From contig CAVVOF010000006.1 in assembly GCA_963749905.1 (NCBI GenBank), positions 310,001 through 374,000 of the forward strand: a DNA stretch of 64,000 bases. Reading direction: 5' to 3'. Both the position numbers and the translations under genes were made by a program. Positions 1 through 8,717 of this stretch are shown in pieces. The notes under the pieces were generated by a model, which searched no databases, was not told the origin of the DNA, and saw only the letters and a list, made by a program, of their open reading frames with translations. This DNA comes from UBA10649 sp963749905. GTDB taxonomy: Bacteria > Actinomycetota > Actinomycetes > S36-B12. Position 1 is the first letter of the stretch; each line of letters opens with the position of its first letter.

Positions 1-1721
1 ACGCCGAGAAGCGCCCCACTCATGCGGCGTTCTCCGTACCTCGTGGGGAGGCCTGGGTGGATATCACCTCGGCCGAGTTCCTTGCCGAGGTGAAGGCGGT
101 GGCCAAGGGCATCGTCGCCAACGGCGTCGAGGCCGGTGAGCGGATCGGCGTCATGAGCAGGACCCGCTACGAGTGGACGCTGGTCGACTACGCGATCTGG
201 TACGCGGGCGCGGTGAGCGTCCCGGTGTACGAGACGTCGTCGGCCGAGCAGATCCAGTGGATGCTCAGCGACTCCGAGGCGGTGGGCGTCTTCCTGGAGA
301 AGGAGTCGAACAAGAAGGTCTTCGACGAGGTCGCGGTGCAGATCCCGACCGTCACGCGCACCTGGTGCTTCGAGGACGCGGTGCTGGACGACCTCAAGCA
401 GGAGGGCGCCCACATCACCGACGAGGAGCTCGAGGCGCGCCGCCAGACCCTCACTCCCGACTCGCTCGCCACGATCATCTACACGTCAGGCACCACCGGG
501 CGCCCCAAGGGCTGCATGCTCACCCACCGGAACTTCATGTTCGAGGTCGACAACGTGGTGTGGGGCCTGCCGGACGTGTTCCTCGCCCCGGGCTCGTCGA
601 CCCTGCTGTTCCTGCCGATCGCGCACGTGTTCGGTCGCGCCATCCAGCTCGGCTGCGTGCGCGCGGGCGTCCGGCTCGGGCACTCCGCCGACATCAAGGA
701 ACTGCTCCCCGGCCTGCAGTCGTTCCAGCCGACCTTCCTGCTCGCGGTCCCGCGCGTGTTCGAGAAGATCTACAACTCGGCGAGCCAGAAGGCCCAGGCC
801 GAGGGCAAGGGCAACATCTTCAACACCGCGGCCGCGGTGGCGATCCAGTACAGCGAGTCGCTCGACAGCGGTGGGCCCGGCCTCGTGCTCAAGGTCAAGC
901 ACGCCGTCTTCGACAAGCTCGTCTACAGCAAGCTCCGCGCCGCCATGGGCGGCAGCATGCGCTACGCGGTCTCCGGGGGCGGTCCGCTCGGCGCGCGGCT
1001 GGGCCACTTCTTCCGCGGCATCAACGTGATCATCCTCGAGGGCTACGGCCTGACGGAGACGTCAGCCGCGACCACCGTGAACCGGCCCACTGCCATCCGG
1101 GTCGGCAGCGTCGGCCAGCCGCTGCCGGGCGCGGGCGTCAGGGTGGCCGCGGACGGCGAGCTCCTGCTGGCAGGCGACCAGATCTTCGTCGGCTACTGGA
1201 ACAACCCGACGGCCACGGCCGAGGCGCTCGAGCCCGACGGCTGGTTCCACTCGGGCGACATCGGCGAGATCGACGACGACGGGTTCGTCAAGATCACCGG
1301 CCGCAAGAAGGAGCTCATCGTCACGGCGGCCGGCAAGAACGTCGCCCCCGCCGTGCTCGAGGACCGGCTGCGGGCCAACTGGCTGGTCAGCCAGTGCATG
1401 GTCGTCGGCGACAACAAGCCGTTCATCGGCTGCCTGGTCACCATCGACCCTGAGTCCTTCCCCGCGTGGAAGAAGCAGGCCGGCAAGCCGGACTCCGCCA
1501 CGGTGGCGGAGATGGCCTCTGACCCCGACCTCAACGCCGCCATCCAGTCCGCGGTCGACGACGCGAACAAGGCGGTCTCTCACGCCGAGGCCATCAAGAA
1601 GTTCAAGATCCTCGAGGTCGACTGGACCGAGGAGGGTGGCCAGATCACCCCGTCACTGAAGCTCAAGCGCAACGTGGTGATGAAGGAGTTCGCTGCGGAC
1701 GTGGAGGGTCTGTACAGCTGA
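1..1721 (+). CDS. Long-chain fatty-acid CoA ligase, FadD15-like (5' partial)
   Basis: AMP-forming acyl-CoA synthetase, activating fatty acids to acyl-CoA through an acyl-adenylate. The reading frame is open from the first bases of the window (codons in phase with position 3), so the N-terminus is cut off; a GTG at 57 is internal, because the residues before it continue the family's N-terminal region. Visible motifs are the P-loop-like YTSGTTGRPKG near residue 160 of the visible protein, the GYGLTETSA motif, the WFHSGDIGEIDDDGF adenylate-binding stretch and the hinge GRKKELIV. It converges with the NlpC/P60 gene, with only 16 bases between the stops. The position at the head of the trpD/ctaE/qcr block matches fadD15 of mycobacteria. 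Confidence 0.93.
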   Translation, partial: AEKRPTHAAFSVPRGEAWVDITSAEFLAEVKAVAKGIVANGVEAGERIGVMSRTRYEWTLVDYAIWYAGAVSVPVYETSSAEQIQWMLSDSEAVGVFLEKESNKKVFDEVAVQIPTVTRTWCFEDAVLDDLKQEGAHITDEELEARRQTLTPDSLATIIYTSGTTGRPKGCMLTHRNFMFEVDNVVWGLPDVFLAPGSSTLLFLPIAHVFGRAIQLGCVRAGVRLGHSADIKELLPGLQSFQPTFLLAVPRVFEKIYNSASQKAQAEGKGNIFNTAAAVAIQYSESLDSGGPGLVLKVKHAVFDKLVYSKLRAAMGGSMRYAVSGGGPLGARLGHFFRGINVIILEGYGLTETSAATTVNRPTAIRVGSVGQPLPGAGVRVAADGELLLAGDQIFVGYWNNPTATAEALEPDGWFHSGDIGEIDDDGFVKITGRKKELIVTAAGKNVAPAVLEDRLRANWLVSQCMVVGDNKPFIGCLVTIDPESFPAWKKQAGKPDSATVAEMASDPDLNAAIQSAVDDANKAVSHAEAIKKFKILEVDWTEEGGQITPSLKLKRNVVMKEFAADVEGLYS

Positions 1722-1737
1722 CGAGTTCGGCGGGCTG

Positions 1738-2820
1738 TTAGCCGACGACGCGGCCGACGCCGCTGAAGTACCGGTTGTACCAGGGTCCGAGGACCGCGTC
1801 GATCCGCACGCCCGCGCTCGGGTTCGCGGCGTGCACCATCTTGCCGTTGCCGATGTACATGCCGACGTGGTGGACACCGCCGCCGAAGTAGAAGACCAGG
1901 TCGCCGGGTCGCGCCTCGCTGAGCGGGATGCGACGCGTCGAGCTGTACTGCGAGTACGAGTAGTGCGGGAGGGACACGCCGCCCTGACGCCACGCCTGCA
2001 TCGTCAGGCCCGAGCAGTCGAACGCGCTCGGGCCCGCGGCCGCGGCGACGTAGCGGTAGCCCACCTTGCTGAGCGCGTAGCTGACGGCCGCGGAGGCGCG
2101 CCCGCTGACGGCGGGCACGCCGCCGCCGGCGCTCGAGGCGCCGTAGCTGCTGAGGTTGCGTCGTGCCGTGGCTGCCGCGGCGGCGGACGCTGCCCGTTCG
2201 CGCGCCTCGATGGCCGCCAGTCGGCGACGCTCGGCGGCCTCGAGGCTGGCCAGCACGCGCTGGGCCTCGCTCAGCCGGCTGTCCGCCTCCTGCTTGGAAT
2301 CGGACATCTGGTCGCGGTAGCGCTTGGCGATCGCTTCCTTGTCCTGGACCGCGGCCTCGCTCTGGGCCAGCCGCAGCCGAGCGGTCTGGGTGCGGCGCAA
2401 CGACGATGCCTGTGACTGGGCCACCTGATCGAGTGCGGCCGCCTGGGCGAGGAACTCGGTGGGGTTCTCGGCGAGCAGGACCTGCAGTGAGGTGTCCAGG
2501 CCGCCGCTGGTGTAGGTGTTCCGGGCCAGGTCGTCGACCGACGAGAGGATCTGCTGGAGCTGCCCACGCTCACGCTTGACCTTGTCGCGCAGGGCGTCGA
2601 GGGCCTGCTGGACGTCGTTGAGCTCGTTGCGGGCGCGGTTGTACTTCTCGGTCGCGGCCTCGGCCTTGGCCTGCAGGTCCTGGACCTGGATGCGGACCTG
2701 CTGGAGGTCGCGCGGCGCAGCCGACGCGGGGGGTGCGAGGGTGACGCCGGTCAGCGCAAGGGTGCCCGCCATGAGGGCGACCAGGGTGGTCGTGGCCCAC
2801 CGCCCGCTCGGCTTCCGCAC
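1738..2820 (-). CDS. Secreted NlpC/P60 peptidoglycan endopeptidase (RipA/RipC-like)
   Basis: Cell-wall D,L-endopeptidase of the C40 family. A GTG start at 2820 gives 360 residues and a clean signal peptide (RKP n-region, hydrophobic core, ASA-AP cleavage site); it has an AGGA-type site upstream. A TTG at 2841 would lie in a hairpin arm without a ribosome site. After the signal peptide comes a roughly 190-residue coiled coil (repeated A/E/L/R heptads), as in division-associated RipC-type enzymes, where it is thought to mediate autoinhibition or FtsEX/partner binding. The C-terminal catalytic domain has the Cys in FDCSGL, the His in HHVGMY and the third polar position in MVHAA. It is probably exported and acts in septal or side-wall peptidoglycan hydrolysis. 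Confidence 0.92.
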   Translation of the reverse strand: MRKPSGRWATTTLVALMAGTLALTGVTLAPPASAAPRDLQQVRIQVQDLQAKAEAATEKYNRARNELNDVQQALDALRDKVKRERGQLQQILSSVDDLARNTYTSGGLDTSLQVLLAENPTEFLAQAAALDQVAQSQASSLRRTQTARLRLAQSEAAVQDKEAIAKRYRDQMSDSKQEADSRLSEAQRVLASLEAAERRRLAAIEARERAASAAAAATARRNLSSYGASSAGGGVPAVSGRASAAVSYALSKVGYRYVAAAAGPSAFDCSGLTMQAWRQGGVSLPHYSYSQYSSTRRIPLSEARPGDLVFYFGGGVHHVGMYIGNGKMVHAANPSAGVRIDAVLGPWYNRYFSGVGRVVG

Positions 2821-2842
2821 GCGCCGTCCGTCCTCTCGCAAC

Positions 2843-2867
2843 GATGCCCGCGCGGTACGCGGGCATC
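2843..2867 (-). promoter_or_regulatory. Hairpin in the 5' leader of the NlpC/P60 gene
   Basis: A perfect 10-bp inverted repeat (GATGCCCGCG, 5-base loop, CGCGGGCATC) lies 23 bases upstream of the preferred GTG start. It could affect translation or be a transcription-factor site. I could not match the leader to a c-di-AMP (ydaO) riboswitch, which often precedes such genes. Function unknown. Confidence 0.4.
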
Positions 2868-2995
2868 AGGTTTCCACCAAGGTAACAGATTGGTGACGAT
2901 CGTCTGCAAGTCCGACGGCCTTCGGAACCGGGCGGTTCCTCATGGCGGCGTGACCTACGCCACGCGTGGCCGCGGCCGCCCGGGAGGCCCGGCCG

Positions 2996-3256
2996 CTAGG
3001 ACGCCGCACTCCGGCGCACCAGGCGCAGCGGCGGGATGAGCCCGGCCTCCGCCAGCACGGCGATGGCGGGGGCATGCTCGTCGGCGACGCTGGTCAGCGG
3101 CAGCGGGACGACGTCCGCCCCCTCGTCGTAGCCTGGCGAATCGGGCATCTGGGGCATATCTGACAGAGTCACCTCGACCGGCCCGAGGAGCACGGTGACC
3201 ACGCAGTCGTCGCAGGCCAGACCGGCGACGGCACAGGAACCACAGTCAATGATCAT
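2996..3256 (-). CDS. Small conserved actinobacterial protein with Cys motif
   Basis: An 86-residue protein starting MIIDCGSC, with a second pair in CDDC and a conserved DCVVTVLLG stretch. The ORF is open for ten further codons upstream, but the internal ATG at 3256 matches how this actinobacterial family usually begins. The four N-terminal cysteines (CGSC...CDDC) suggest a metal site. The C-terminal half ends in an amphipathic LAEAGLIPPLRLV segment. No function is known to me. It lies next to the DEDD exonuclease, a location where similar small proteins are common in actinobacteria. Confidence 0.7.
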   Translation of the reverse strand: MIIDCGSCAVAGLACDDCVVTVLLGPVEVTLSDMPQMPDSPGYDEGADVVPLPLTSVADEHAPAIAVLAEAGLIPPLRLVRRSAAS

Positions 3257-3291
3257 GCTCGGGACGCTACGGCGCCCCCCTGACATACCTT

Positions 3292-3353
3292 CGCGAGTGT
3301 GCGGCGGATGTCGCTTTGCACCCCCTCAAAGCGACGACGAGCGCACACTCGCG
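3292..3353. repeat. Intergenic palindrome, family B copy 1 (imperfect)
   Basis: Two 27-base arms (3292-3318 and 3327-3353) around an 8-base loop. The outer 12 bp (CGCGAGTGTGCG) and inner 8 bp (TCGCTTTG) pair perfectly, with five mismatches between. Flanks partly extend the pairing (TGACATAC / GTATGTCCGGTCA). It lies between two minus-strand genes, downstream of the zinc-ribbon gene. The same arm sequence recurs at 45285-45354. Confidence 0.85.
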
Positions 3354-3366
3354 GGGGTATGTCCGG

Positions 3367-3645
3367 TCAGGGACCGCCGTCGCCGGGACCCTCGTCGGCG
3401 GGACCACCGAACTCCGGCCGGGCCACCACCTCGATCCGGTCCCCCGACCCGCACCAGCGGCAGGTCACCGACTCGACGGTCTCGGCCAGCACCTCGGTCT
3501 CGTCGACGGTCGGCGCACCGGACATGCTCAGGTGCCAGAACTCGCGGACCCGCGTCGATCGGGTGACGTCGAACCGGGTCAGGTTCCCGCAGTGCGCACA
3601 GCGCCACCGGGAACGGTCGTCGGGGAGCACGGGTGTCTGGGCCAC
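3367..3645 (-). CDS. Small double-CxxC (zinc-ribbon-like) protein
   Basis: A 92-residue protein with CAHCG near residue 16 and CRWCG near residue 63, the spacing expected of a split zinc ribbon. The C-terminus is acidic and glycine-rich. It is divergent from the DEDD exonuclease gene. I recognise it only as a conserved actinobacterial small protein; a nucleic-acid or protein interaction role is inference from the ribbon alone. The downstream end abuts a long palindrome that may terminate its transcript. Confidence 0.7.
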   Translation of the reverse strand: MAQTPVLPDDRSRWRCAHCGNLTRFDVTRSTRVREFWHLSMSGAPTVDETEVLAETVESVTCRWCGSGDRIEVVARPEFGGPADEGPGDGGP

Positions 3646-3729
3646 GTCCCGACCCTATCCAGTGCCCCGCCGGATCGGGGGCCGAGTGTCGGACGCGCAG
3701 TGTCGGTCCAGCCCCGTACGGTCGATCCC

Positions 3730-5568
3730 ATGACGTCCCCCGCCCGCGGCCCGGCCCGCGCGGCCAGCCCGAGCCGCGCGGTCCAGACCAGCCTCGAGGA
3801 CCTCGGGACCCCGCTGAAGGACGTCACCTTCGTCATCGTCGACCTGGAGACGACCGGTGGGGCCCCCGGCGACGCCGGGATCACCGAGATCGGCGCGGTC
3901 CGGGTCCGGGCCGGCGAGGTGCTCGGCGAGTTCCAGACGCTGGTCAATCCGGGCGCGCCCATCCCGCCCTTCGTCGCCGCGCTCACCGGCATCACCGATG
4001 CCCTGGTCGCCTCCGCGCCCCGACTGCCCGCCGTCCTCCCCTCCTTCCTCGACTTCCTCGGCGACGCGGTCCTCGTCGCCCACAACGCGCCGTACGACGT
4101 CGGCTTCCTCCGCGCCGCCTGCCGGATCCATGACGCGCGCTGGCCGGAGCCGGTCGTCGTCGACACCGCCCGCCTCGCCCGGGTCGCCCTGCATCGCGAC
4201 GAGACTCGCAACTGCAAGCTCGCCACCCTGGCCGCGCACTTCCGCGCCACCGTCACTCCCTCGCATCGCGCGCTCGACGACGCCCAGGCCACGACCGACG
4301 TCCTGCACGCCCTGCTCGAGCGCGTCGCCGGCTTCGGCGTGGCGTCGCTGGAGGACCTGCGGGACTTCACCGGCCGGGTCAGTGCCAGCCAGCGCACCAA
4401 GCGCCACCTGGCCGACGGGCTCCCCGACACCCCCGGCGTCTACGTCTTCCGCGACGCGCAGGGCGTGGCCCTGTACGTGGGCACGTCCAAGCACATCCGG
4501 ACGCGGGTGCGCACCTACTTCACCGCGTCGGAGCAGCGGCGTCGCATCGCCGAGATGGTGCGCATCGCGGAGCGCGTCGACCCCATCCCCTGCGCGACCA
4601 CACTCGAGGCCCGCGTCCGCGAACTGCGCCTGATCGCATCCGAGCAGCCGCGCTACAACGTGCGCAGCCGTCGTCCGCACAGCCAGACATGGCTCAAGCT
4701 GACCGCCGAGGCCGCCCCTCGCCTGGCCATCGTGCGGGAGGTGGTCGACGACTACGCGGCCGGCGCCCGCTACCTCGGGCCGTTCACGTCCCGGCAGGCG
4801 GCAGAGGCCGCGCGCGACGTGCTCCAACTGGCCCATCAGGTCCGGTCCTGCACCCTGCGCATCGCGAGGAACCCGCGTGCCACCGCACCCGGGTGCGCCC
4901 TCGCCGAACTTGGTCGCTGCCCCGCGCCCTGCTCCGCCGACGGCGATCACGCGGCCTACCTCGACGAGGTCCGCGCCCTGCGGCACACGATGTCCGGCGA
5001 TCTCTCGGCCCCGGTGCAGGCTGCCGAGGCTCGGATGGCCGCACTGGCCGCGGATGAGCGCTACGAGGACGCCGGTCGCTGGCGGGAACGGCTGGCGGCG
5101 CTGGCGGAGGCGAGCCTGCGCACCCACCGGGTGGCGACGCTGGCCGCAGCAGCCGACCTGGTCGCCGCCGCCCCCACCGCCGACAACGGGTGGGACGTCC
5201 ACCTGATCCGCCATGGCCGACTTGCCGGCGCCGCCCACGCCCGGGCCGGCACCGATCCGCGGCCCGTCGTCGACCTGCTGCTGGCGACCGGCGAGCACGT
5301 GGCGCCCGTGCCGAGACCGGCGCCGAGCGGCCTGGTGGAGGAGACCACCGAGATCCTGCGCTGGCTCGAGCAGCCCGACATCCGCCTGGTGCGGGCGGAC
5401 GCGCCGCTGTCGCTCCCGGTGTCCTGCGGGGGCGACGTGGTCACCAGGATCGGGGCGGCCCGCCGGGCAGGCCCACGGTGGCACGTAGACGACGAGGACG
5501 TGGCGGCGGCGGCGCGACCCCGCGGGCCGGCTGACGCGCGTCGAGTGACGCGGATGCTCAGCGCGTGA
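3730..5568 (+). CDS. DEDD exonuclease fused to UvrC-like GIY-YIG domain
   Basis: A 612-residue actinobacterial protein joining a DnaQ-like 3'-5' exonuclease to the N-terminal nuclease half of UvrC. Exonuclease motifs: FVIVDLETTGG (catalytic D38, E40), LVAHNAPYDVGFL and HRALDDAQAT. The GIY-YIG part begins near residue 237 (PGVYVFRDAQG...ALYVG), followed by the conserved Arg/Glu region and a UVR-like segment (MAALAADERYEDAGRWRERL). The ATG at 3730 was chosen although the frame is open back to 3316, because that stretch overlaps the opposite-strand ribbon gene. Probably nucleic-acid repair or processing. Its stop overlaps trpD by 11 bases (convergent). Confidence 0.9.
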   Translation: MTSPARGPARAASPSRAVQTSLEDLGTPLKDVTFVIVDLETTGGAPGDAGITEIGAVRVRAGEVLGEFQTLVNPGAPIPPFVAALTGITDALVASAPRLPAVLPSFLDFLGDAVLVAHNAPYDVGFLRAACRIHDARWPEPVVVDTARLARVALHRDETRNCKLATLAAHFRATVTPSHRALDDAQATTDVLHALLERVAGFGVASLEDLRDFTGRVSASQRTKRHLADGLPDTPGVYVFRDAQGVALYVGTSKHIRTRVRTYFTASEQRRRIAEMVRIAERVDPIPCATTLEARVRELRLIASEQPRYNVRSRRPHSQTWLKLTAEAAPRLAIVREVVDDYAAGARYLGPFTSRQAAEAARDVLQLAHQVRSCTLRIARNPRATAPGCALAELGRCPAPCSADGDHAAYLDEVRALRHTMSGDLSAPVQAAEARMAALAADERYEDAGRWRERLAALAEASLRTHRVATLAAAADLVAAAPTADNGWDVHLIRHGRLAGAAHARAGTDPRPVVDLLLATGEHVAPVPRPAPSGLVEETTEILRWLEQPDIRLVRADAPLSLPVSCGGDVVTRIGAARRAGPRWHVDDEDVAAAARPRGPADARRVTRMLSA

Positions 5569-6676
5569 AGGACGCGGTCACGTCGGCCCAGTGGTCGAGC
5601 ACCTGCAGAGCCGCACCCGAGGCGAGCAGTTCGCGCACCTGAGGCAGGTGGTCGGCCACCCGCTCGCCCAGCGGTCGCGCATCATCGGGCTCACCCGCGG
5701 CGGAGGCCAACGCGGCCGCGTAGGCGGCCAGGGCGGCAGCCGCATTGACGAGCACGGCATCGCGGATCGCCGCCACCCGGTCGGCATCCGCGCCGGCGGC
5801 GACCCCGCCGCCCAGCGCCTGACGCAGCAGGTCCGCGTTCCGCTGACTGTCCCCGCCCCGCAGGAGTTCGCGGTCGGCCCGCGGGACACCGAGTTCGGCC
5901 ACATCCAGGACGGTCTCGCGCACCTGACCGCCGGTCGCGTCCCAGACCCGCGTCGGCGCGGCCGTGGAGATCTCGTCGAGGCCGTCCTCGCCCCGCACCA
6001 CGAGTGCCCGGACCCCGCGTCGATGGAGCACGTCGGCCATGACCGGTGCCAGGCTCAGCGCGGCACAGCCGATCAGCGCCGCCTGCGCTCCGCCGGGGTT
6101 GGTCAGCGGCCCGAGGATGTTGAAGACCGTGGGCACCCCCAGCTCACGCCGCGTGGGACCGGCATGGCGCATGGCCGGGTGGTGCACCGGCGCGAAGCAG
6201 AAGCCGATCCCGGCCGTCCGCACGCTGGTCACCACGTCCGCGGGCTCGAGGTCGATGACCACTCCCAGCCGCTCGAGCACGTCGGCTGTCCCGGTGGACG
6301 ACGACGCCGCCCGGTTGCCGTGCTTGACCACGGGGACGCCCGCAGCCGCGCACACCAGGGCGGTCATCGTGGAGATGTTGACGGTATGGGCCTGGTCGCC
6401 GCCGGTACCGACGACGTCGAGAGCGATGGGTGCGCCCTCGGCGCCGAAGTCGAGCAGGCGGGCGTGCTCGAGCATGACGCCCACCAGGGCGTCCACCTCG
6501 GCTGCGGACTCCCCCTTGGCGCGCAGTGCAGTCACGAACGCGGCCAGCTGCGCCGGGGTGGCCGTGCCGGAGAGCACCTCCTGCATCGCCCACGCCGCGG
6601 CATCCGGGTCGAGGTCGGAGCCGGCGATCAGGGTGCCGAGGATCCCCGGCCACGTGGCCGGGTCAGGGGCCGTCAT
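5558..6676 (-). CDS. trpD: Anthranilate phosphoribosyltransferase
   Basis: Transfers phosphoribosyl from PRPP to anthranilate, the second committed step of tryptophan synthesis. The 372-residue length fits. The PRPP loop VVGTGGDQAHTVNIST, the KHGNRAASSSTGTADVLE motif and GFCFAPVHHPAMR anthranilate-site residues are all present. It is downstream of the receiver gene on the same strand with a 12-base gap, so probably co-transcribed. It is separated from other trp genes, as in mycobacteria, where trpD sits beside ctaE. Confidence 0.95.
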   Translation of the reverse strand: MTAPDPATWPGILGTLIAGSDLDPDAAAWAMQEVLSGTATPAQLAAFVTALRAKGESAAEVDALVGVMLEHARLLDFGAEGAPIALDVVGTGGDQAHTVNISTMTALVCAAAGVPVVKHGNRAASSSTGTADVLERLGVVIDLEPADVVTSVRTAGIGFCFAPVHHPAMRHAGPTRRELGVPTVFNILGPLTNPGGAQAALIGCAALSLAPVMADVLHRRGVRALVVRGEDGLDEISTAAPTRVWDATGGQVRETVLDVAELGVPRADRELLRGGDSQRNADLLRQALGGGVAAGADADRVAAIRDAVLVNAAAALAAYAAALASAAGEPDDARPLGERVADHLPQVRELLASGAALQVLDHWADVTASFTR

Positions 6677-6688
6677 GCGGGCGTCGGA

Positions 6689-7159
6689 CTAGGCGGTGGC
6701 GACCGCGGTGCGCGAACGCACCACGCGGGCCACCACGTCAGGGAGCGCGATCGCGTCGATCGGGTGCGACGTGACGCCGTCAGCGCGCGACCAGGTGGCC
6801 AGCCAGGCGTCCTGGGGGCGGCCGACGATCACGATGATCGGCGGGCACCGGTAGATCTCGTCCTTGAGCTGGCGGCAGATGCCCATGCCGCCGGCGGGGG
6901 CGGCCTCGCCGTCGAGGATGAGCAGGTCGAACCGGGTGGTGTCCACCTGGCGGATGACCATCGGGGCGGTGGCCACCTCGGTGTACTCCAGCGCCGGGAG
7001 GTCGGCCGCCGGCCGCCGGCCGAGCGCGCTCATCACCTGTCGGCGGGTGGTCCGATCGTCGCTGTACACCAGTACTCGCAGAGTCGGCTCGGGGTCCGGC
7101 TCGTGCTCGTCCTCGTGCTCATCCGCATAGAGGTCGTCGGCGTACAGATCCTCATCCAT
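6689..7159 (-). CDS. Response-regulator-like receiver protein (degenerate)
   Basis: A 156-residue protein. ATG 7159 was chosen because a GGAG lies 6 bases upstream; the frame is open further but runs across ctaE. An acidic N-terminal tail (DEDLYADDLYADEHEDEHE) precedes a receiver fold: LVYSDDR (acidic pair), FDLLILDGE (candidate phospho-acceptor Asp near residue 83) and a terminal SHPIDAI, where canonical receivers have a Lys-Pro. The usual conserved Lys is therefore His. No DNA-binding output domain follows. It is divergent from ctaE and upstream of trpD. Possibly a phosphorylation-independent or atypical regulator; function unproven. Confidence 0.75.
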   Translation of the reverse strand: MDEDLYADDLYADEHEDEHEPDPEPTLRVLVYSDDRTTRRQVMSALGRRPAADLPALEYTEVATAPMVIRQVDTTRFDLLILDGEAAPAGGMGICRQLKDEIYRCPPIIVIVGRPQDAWLATWSRADGVTSHPIDAIALPDVVARVVRSRTAVATA

Positions 7160-7270
7160 GTCGTGCTCCACGGGCCAGACTCTAGCCTCCTGCCGCCCAT
7201 GACCGGAATGTGACATAACGGTTCGGGGGGTCTCGGTGAAACACGGGCGCGGATCTGCCAGACTCCCCCC

Positions 7271-7876
7271 GTGGCAAACGCGACCTCCATTCCCACGGCC
7301 TATGCCCATGCCCCTGCGAACCGGCCAAACATGGTCGCCATCGGCACCATCGTGTGGCTGTCCAGCGAGCTCATGTTCTTCGCTGCACTGTTCGCGATGT
7401 ACTTCACCCTCCGGGCAGTCAACCCCGAGCTGTGGGCCCAAGAGACCGAACTTCTGAACATCCCCTTCGCCAGCATCAACACCACCGTCCTGGTGCTGTC
7501 GTCGGTGACCTGCCAGATGGGCGTCTTCGCCGCCGAGCGAGGCGACGTGAAGGGCCTGCGTCGCTGGTTCATCATCACCTTCCTCATGGGCTCCTTCTTC
7601 GTCGCCGGCCAGGTGACGGAGTATGTGGTCCTCGTCCAGGAGGGCCTGACCCTCTCGGCCAACGCCTACGGCACCGCGTTCTACCTGACCACCGGATTCC
7701 ACGGCCTGCACGTGACCGGCGGCCTGATCGCCTTCCTGTTCGTCCTGGCCACGACCTACGTCGCCAAGCGCTTCACGCACGACAGCGCCACCCGGGCGAT
7801 CGTCACGTCCTATTACTGGCACTTCGTGGACGTGGTCTGGATCGCCCTGTTCTTCATGATCTACATCCTCAAGTAG
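7271..7876 (+). CDS. ctaE: Cytochrome c oxidase subunit III
   Basis: Integral membrane subunit of the aa3 terminal oxidase. A GTG start gives 201 residues with about five transmembrane helices. Family signatures are the WLSSELMFFAALFAMYF helix 1 region, TTGFHGLHVTGG, and the C-terminal SYYWHFVDVVWIALFFMIYI. It opens the ctaE-qcrC-qcrA-qcrB operon characteristic of actinobacteria that build a bcc-aa3 supercomplex. No promoter could be assigned with confidence in the 111 bases shared with the divergent receiver gene. Confidence 0.96.
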   Translation: MANATSIPTAYAHAPANRPNMVAIGTIVWLSSELMFFAALFAMYFTLRAVNPELWAQETELLNIPFASINTTVLVLSSVTCQMGVFAAERGDVKGLRRWFIITFLMGSFFVAGQVTEYVVLVQEGLTLSANAYGTAFYLTTGFHGLHVTGGLIAFLFVLATTYVAKRFTHDSATRAIVTSYYWHFVDVVWIALFFMIYILK

Positions 7877-7925
7877 CACCACGGCCCACCGTCACCGCAG
7901 CACACGGCAGAGAGGTTCCTCGACA

Positions 7926-8717
7926 GTGAAGTTCCTGGCCGCCAGACGGCGCAGTCCGCTCGTGGCATCGGCGTTGTTGGTCGGCGCATTGGCCGTCGTC
8001 GGCGGGGGCTATGCGGCCGTCGCCAGCGTCCAGCCAGCGACCGCCGCGATGCCGGCGAGCACCGAGACCGAGATCGCGAAGGGGCAGGAGCTCTTCCTCG
8101 AGGGCTGCTCCTCCTGCCACGGCCTGCAGGCGCAGGGCACCGAGAACGGGCCCACGCTGATCGGGGTCGGCGCGGCCTCCGTGCACTTCCAGGTGTCCAC
8201 CGGACGCATGCCGCTCGCGGCTCCGGGTGCTCAGGCCCCGGCCAAGGAGGACATCTACTCCGACGAGGACATCGCCGCGATGGGTGCCTACATCGCCTCC
8301 CTGGCCCCCGGCCCGGCCGTGCCGACCGCCGAGCAGATCGACTACACCAACGCCGACCTGGCCTACGGCGGCGAGCTCTTCCGCATCAACTGCGCCCAGT
8401 GCCACCAGGCGGCCGGCCAGGGTGGCGCCCTGACCCACGGCAAGTACGCGCCGAGCCTGATGGAGTCCACTCCGCAGGTCATCTACGAGGCGATGCTCAC
8501 CGGCCCGCAGAACATGCCGGTGTTCAGCGAGGCCACGCTGCCGACCGAGGAGAAGCAGGCCATCATCGCCTACGTCCAGCACCTGCAGGACGCCCCGAGC
8601 CAGGGCGGCCTGAACCTCGGCCGCTTCGGCCCTGTCACGGAAGGCGTCTTCCTCGCCCTTGCCATCTTCGCCGCACTGATCGGGGCGGCCGTCTGGATCG
8701 GAATCAAGTCGCGATGA
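7926..8717 (+). CDS. qcrC: Di-haem cytochrome c subunit of the bc1 complex
   Basis: A 263-residue membrane-anchored cytochrome with two CXXCH haem c sites: CSSCH (residues 61-65) and CAQCH (156-160). The N-terminal signal or anchor helix covers about residues 10-35, and the C-terminal helix (GVFLALAIFAALIGAAVWIGI) precedes a basic end. The two haem domains replace soluble cytochrome c in electron transfer to the oxidase. The stop overlaps the qcrA start (ATGA), indicating translational coupling. Confidence 0.96.
   Translation: MKFLAARRRSPLVASALLVGALAVVGGGYAAVASVQPATAAMPASTETEIAKGQELFLEGCSSCHGLQAQGTENGPTLIGVGAASVHFQVSTGRMPLAAPGAQAPAKEDIYSDEDIAAMGAYIASLAPGPAVPTAEQIDYTNADLAYGGELFRINCAQCHQAAGQGGALTHGKYAPSLMESTPQVIYEAMLTGPQNMPVFSEATLPTEEKQAIIAYVQHLQDAPSQGGLNLGRFGPVTEGVFLALAIFAALIGAAVWIGIKSR

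Noticed and set aside
2842..2995. Possible c-di-AMP (ydaO) riboswitch before the NlpC/P60 gene
   Set aside because: The context is right for one, but I could not find its conserved core elements; only a simple hairpin is visible.
3655..5484. A 609-codon minus-strand frame opposite the exonuclease gene
   Set aside because: Antisense shadow of a well-supported DEDD/GIY-YIG gene; translation lacks recognisable motifs.
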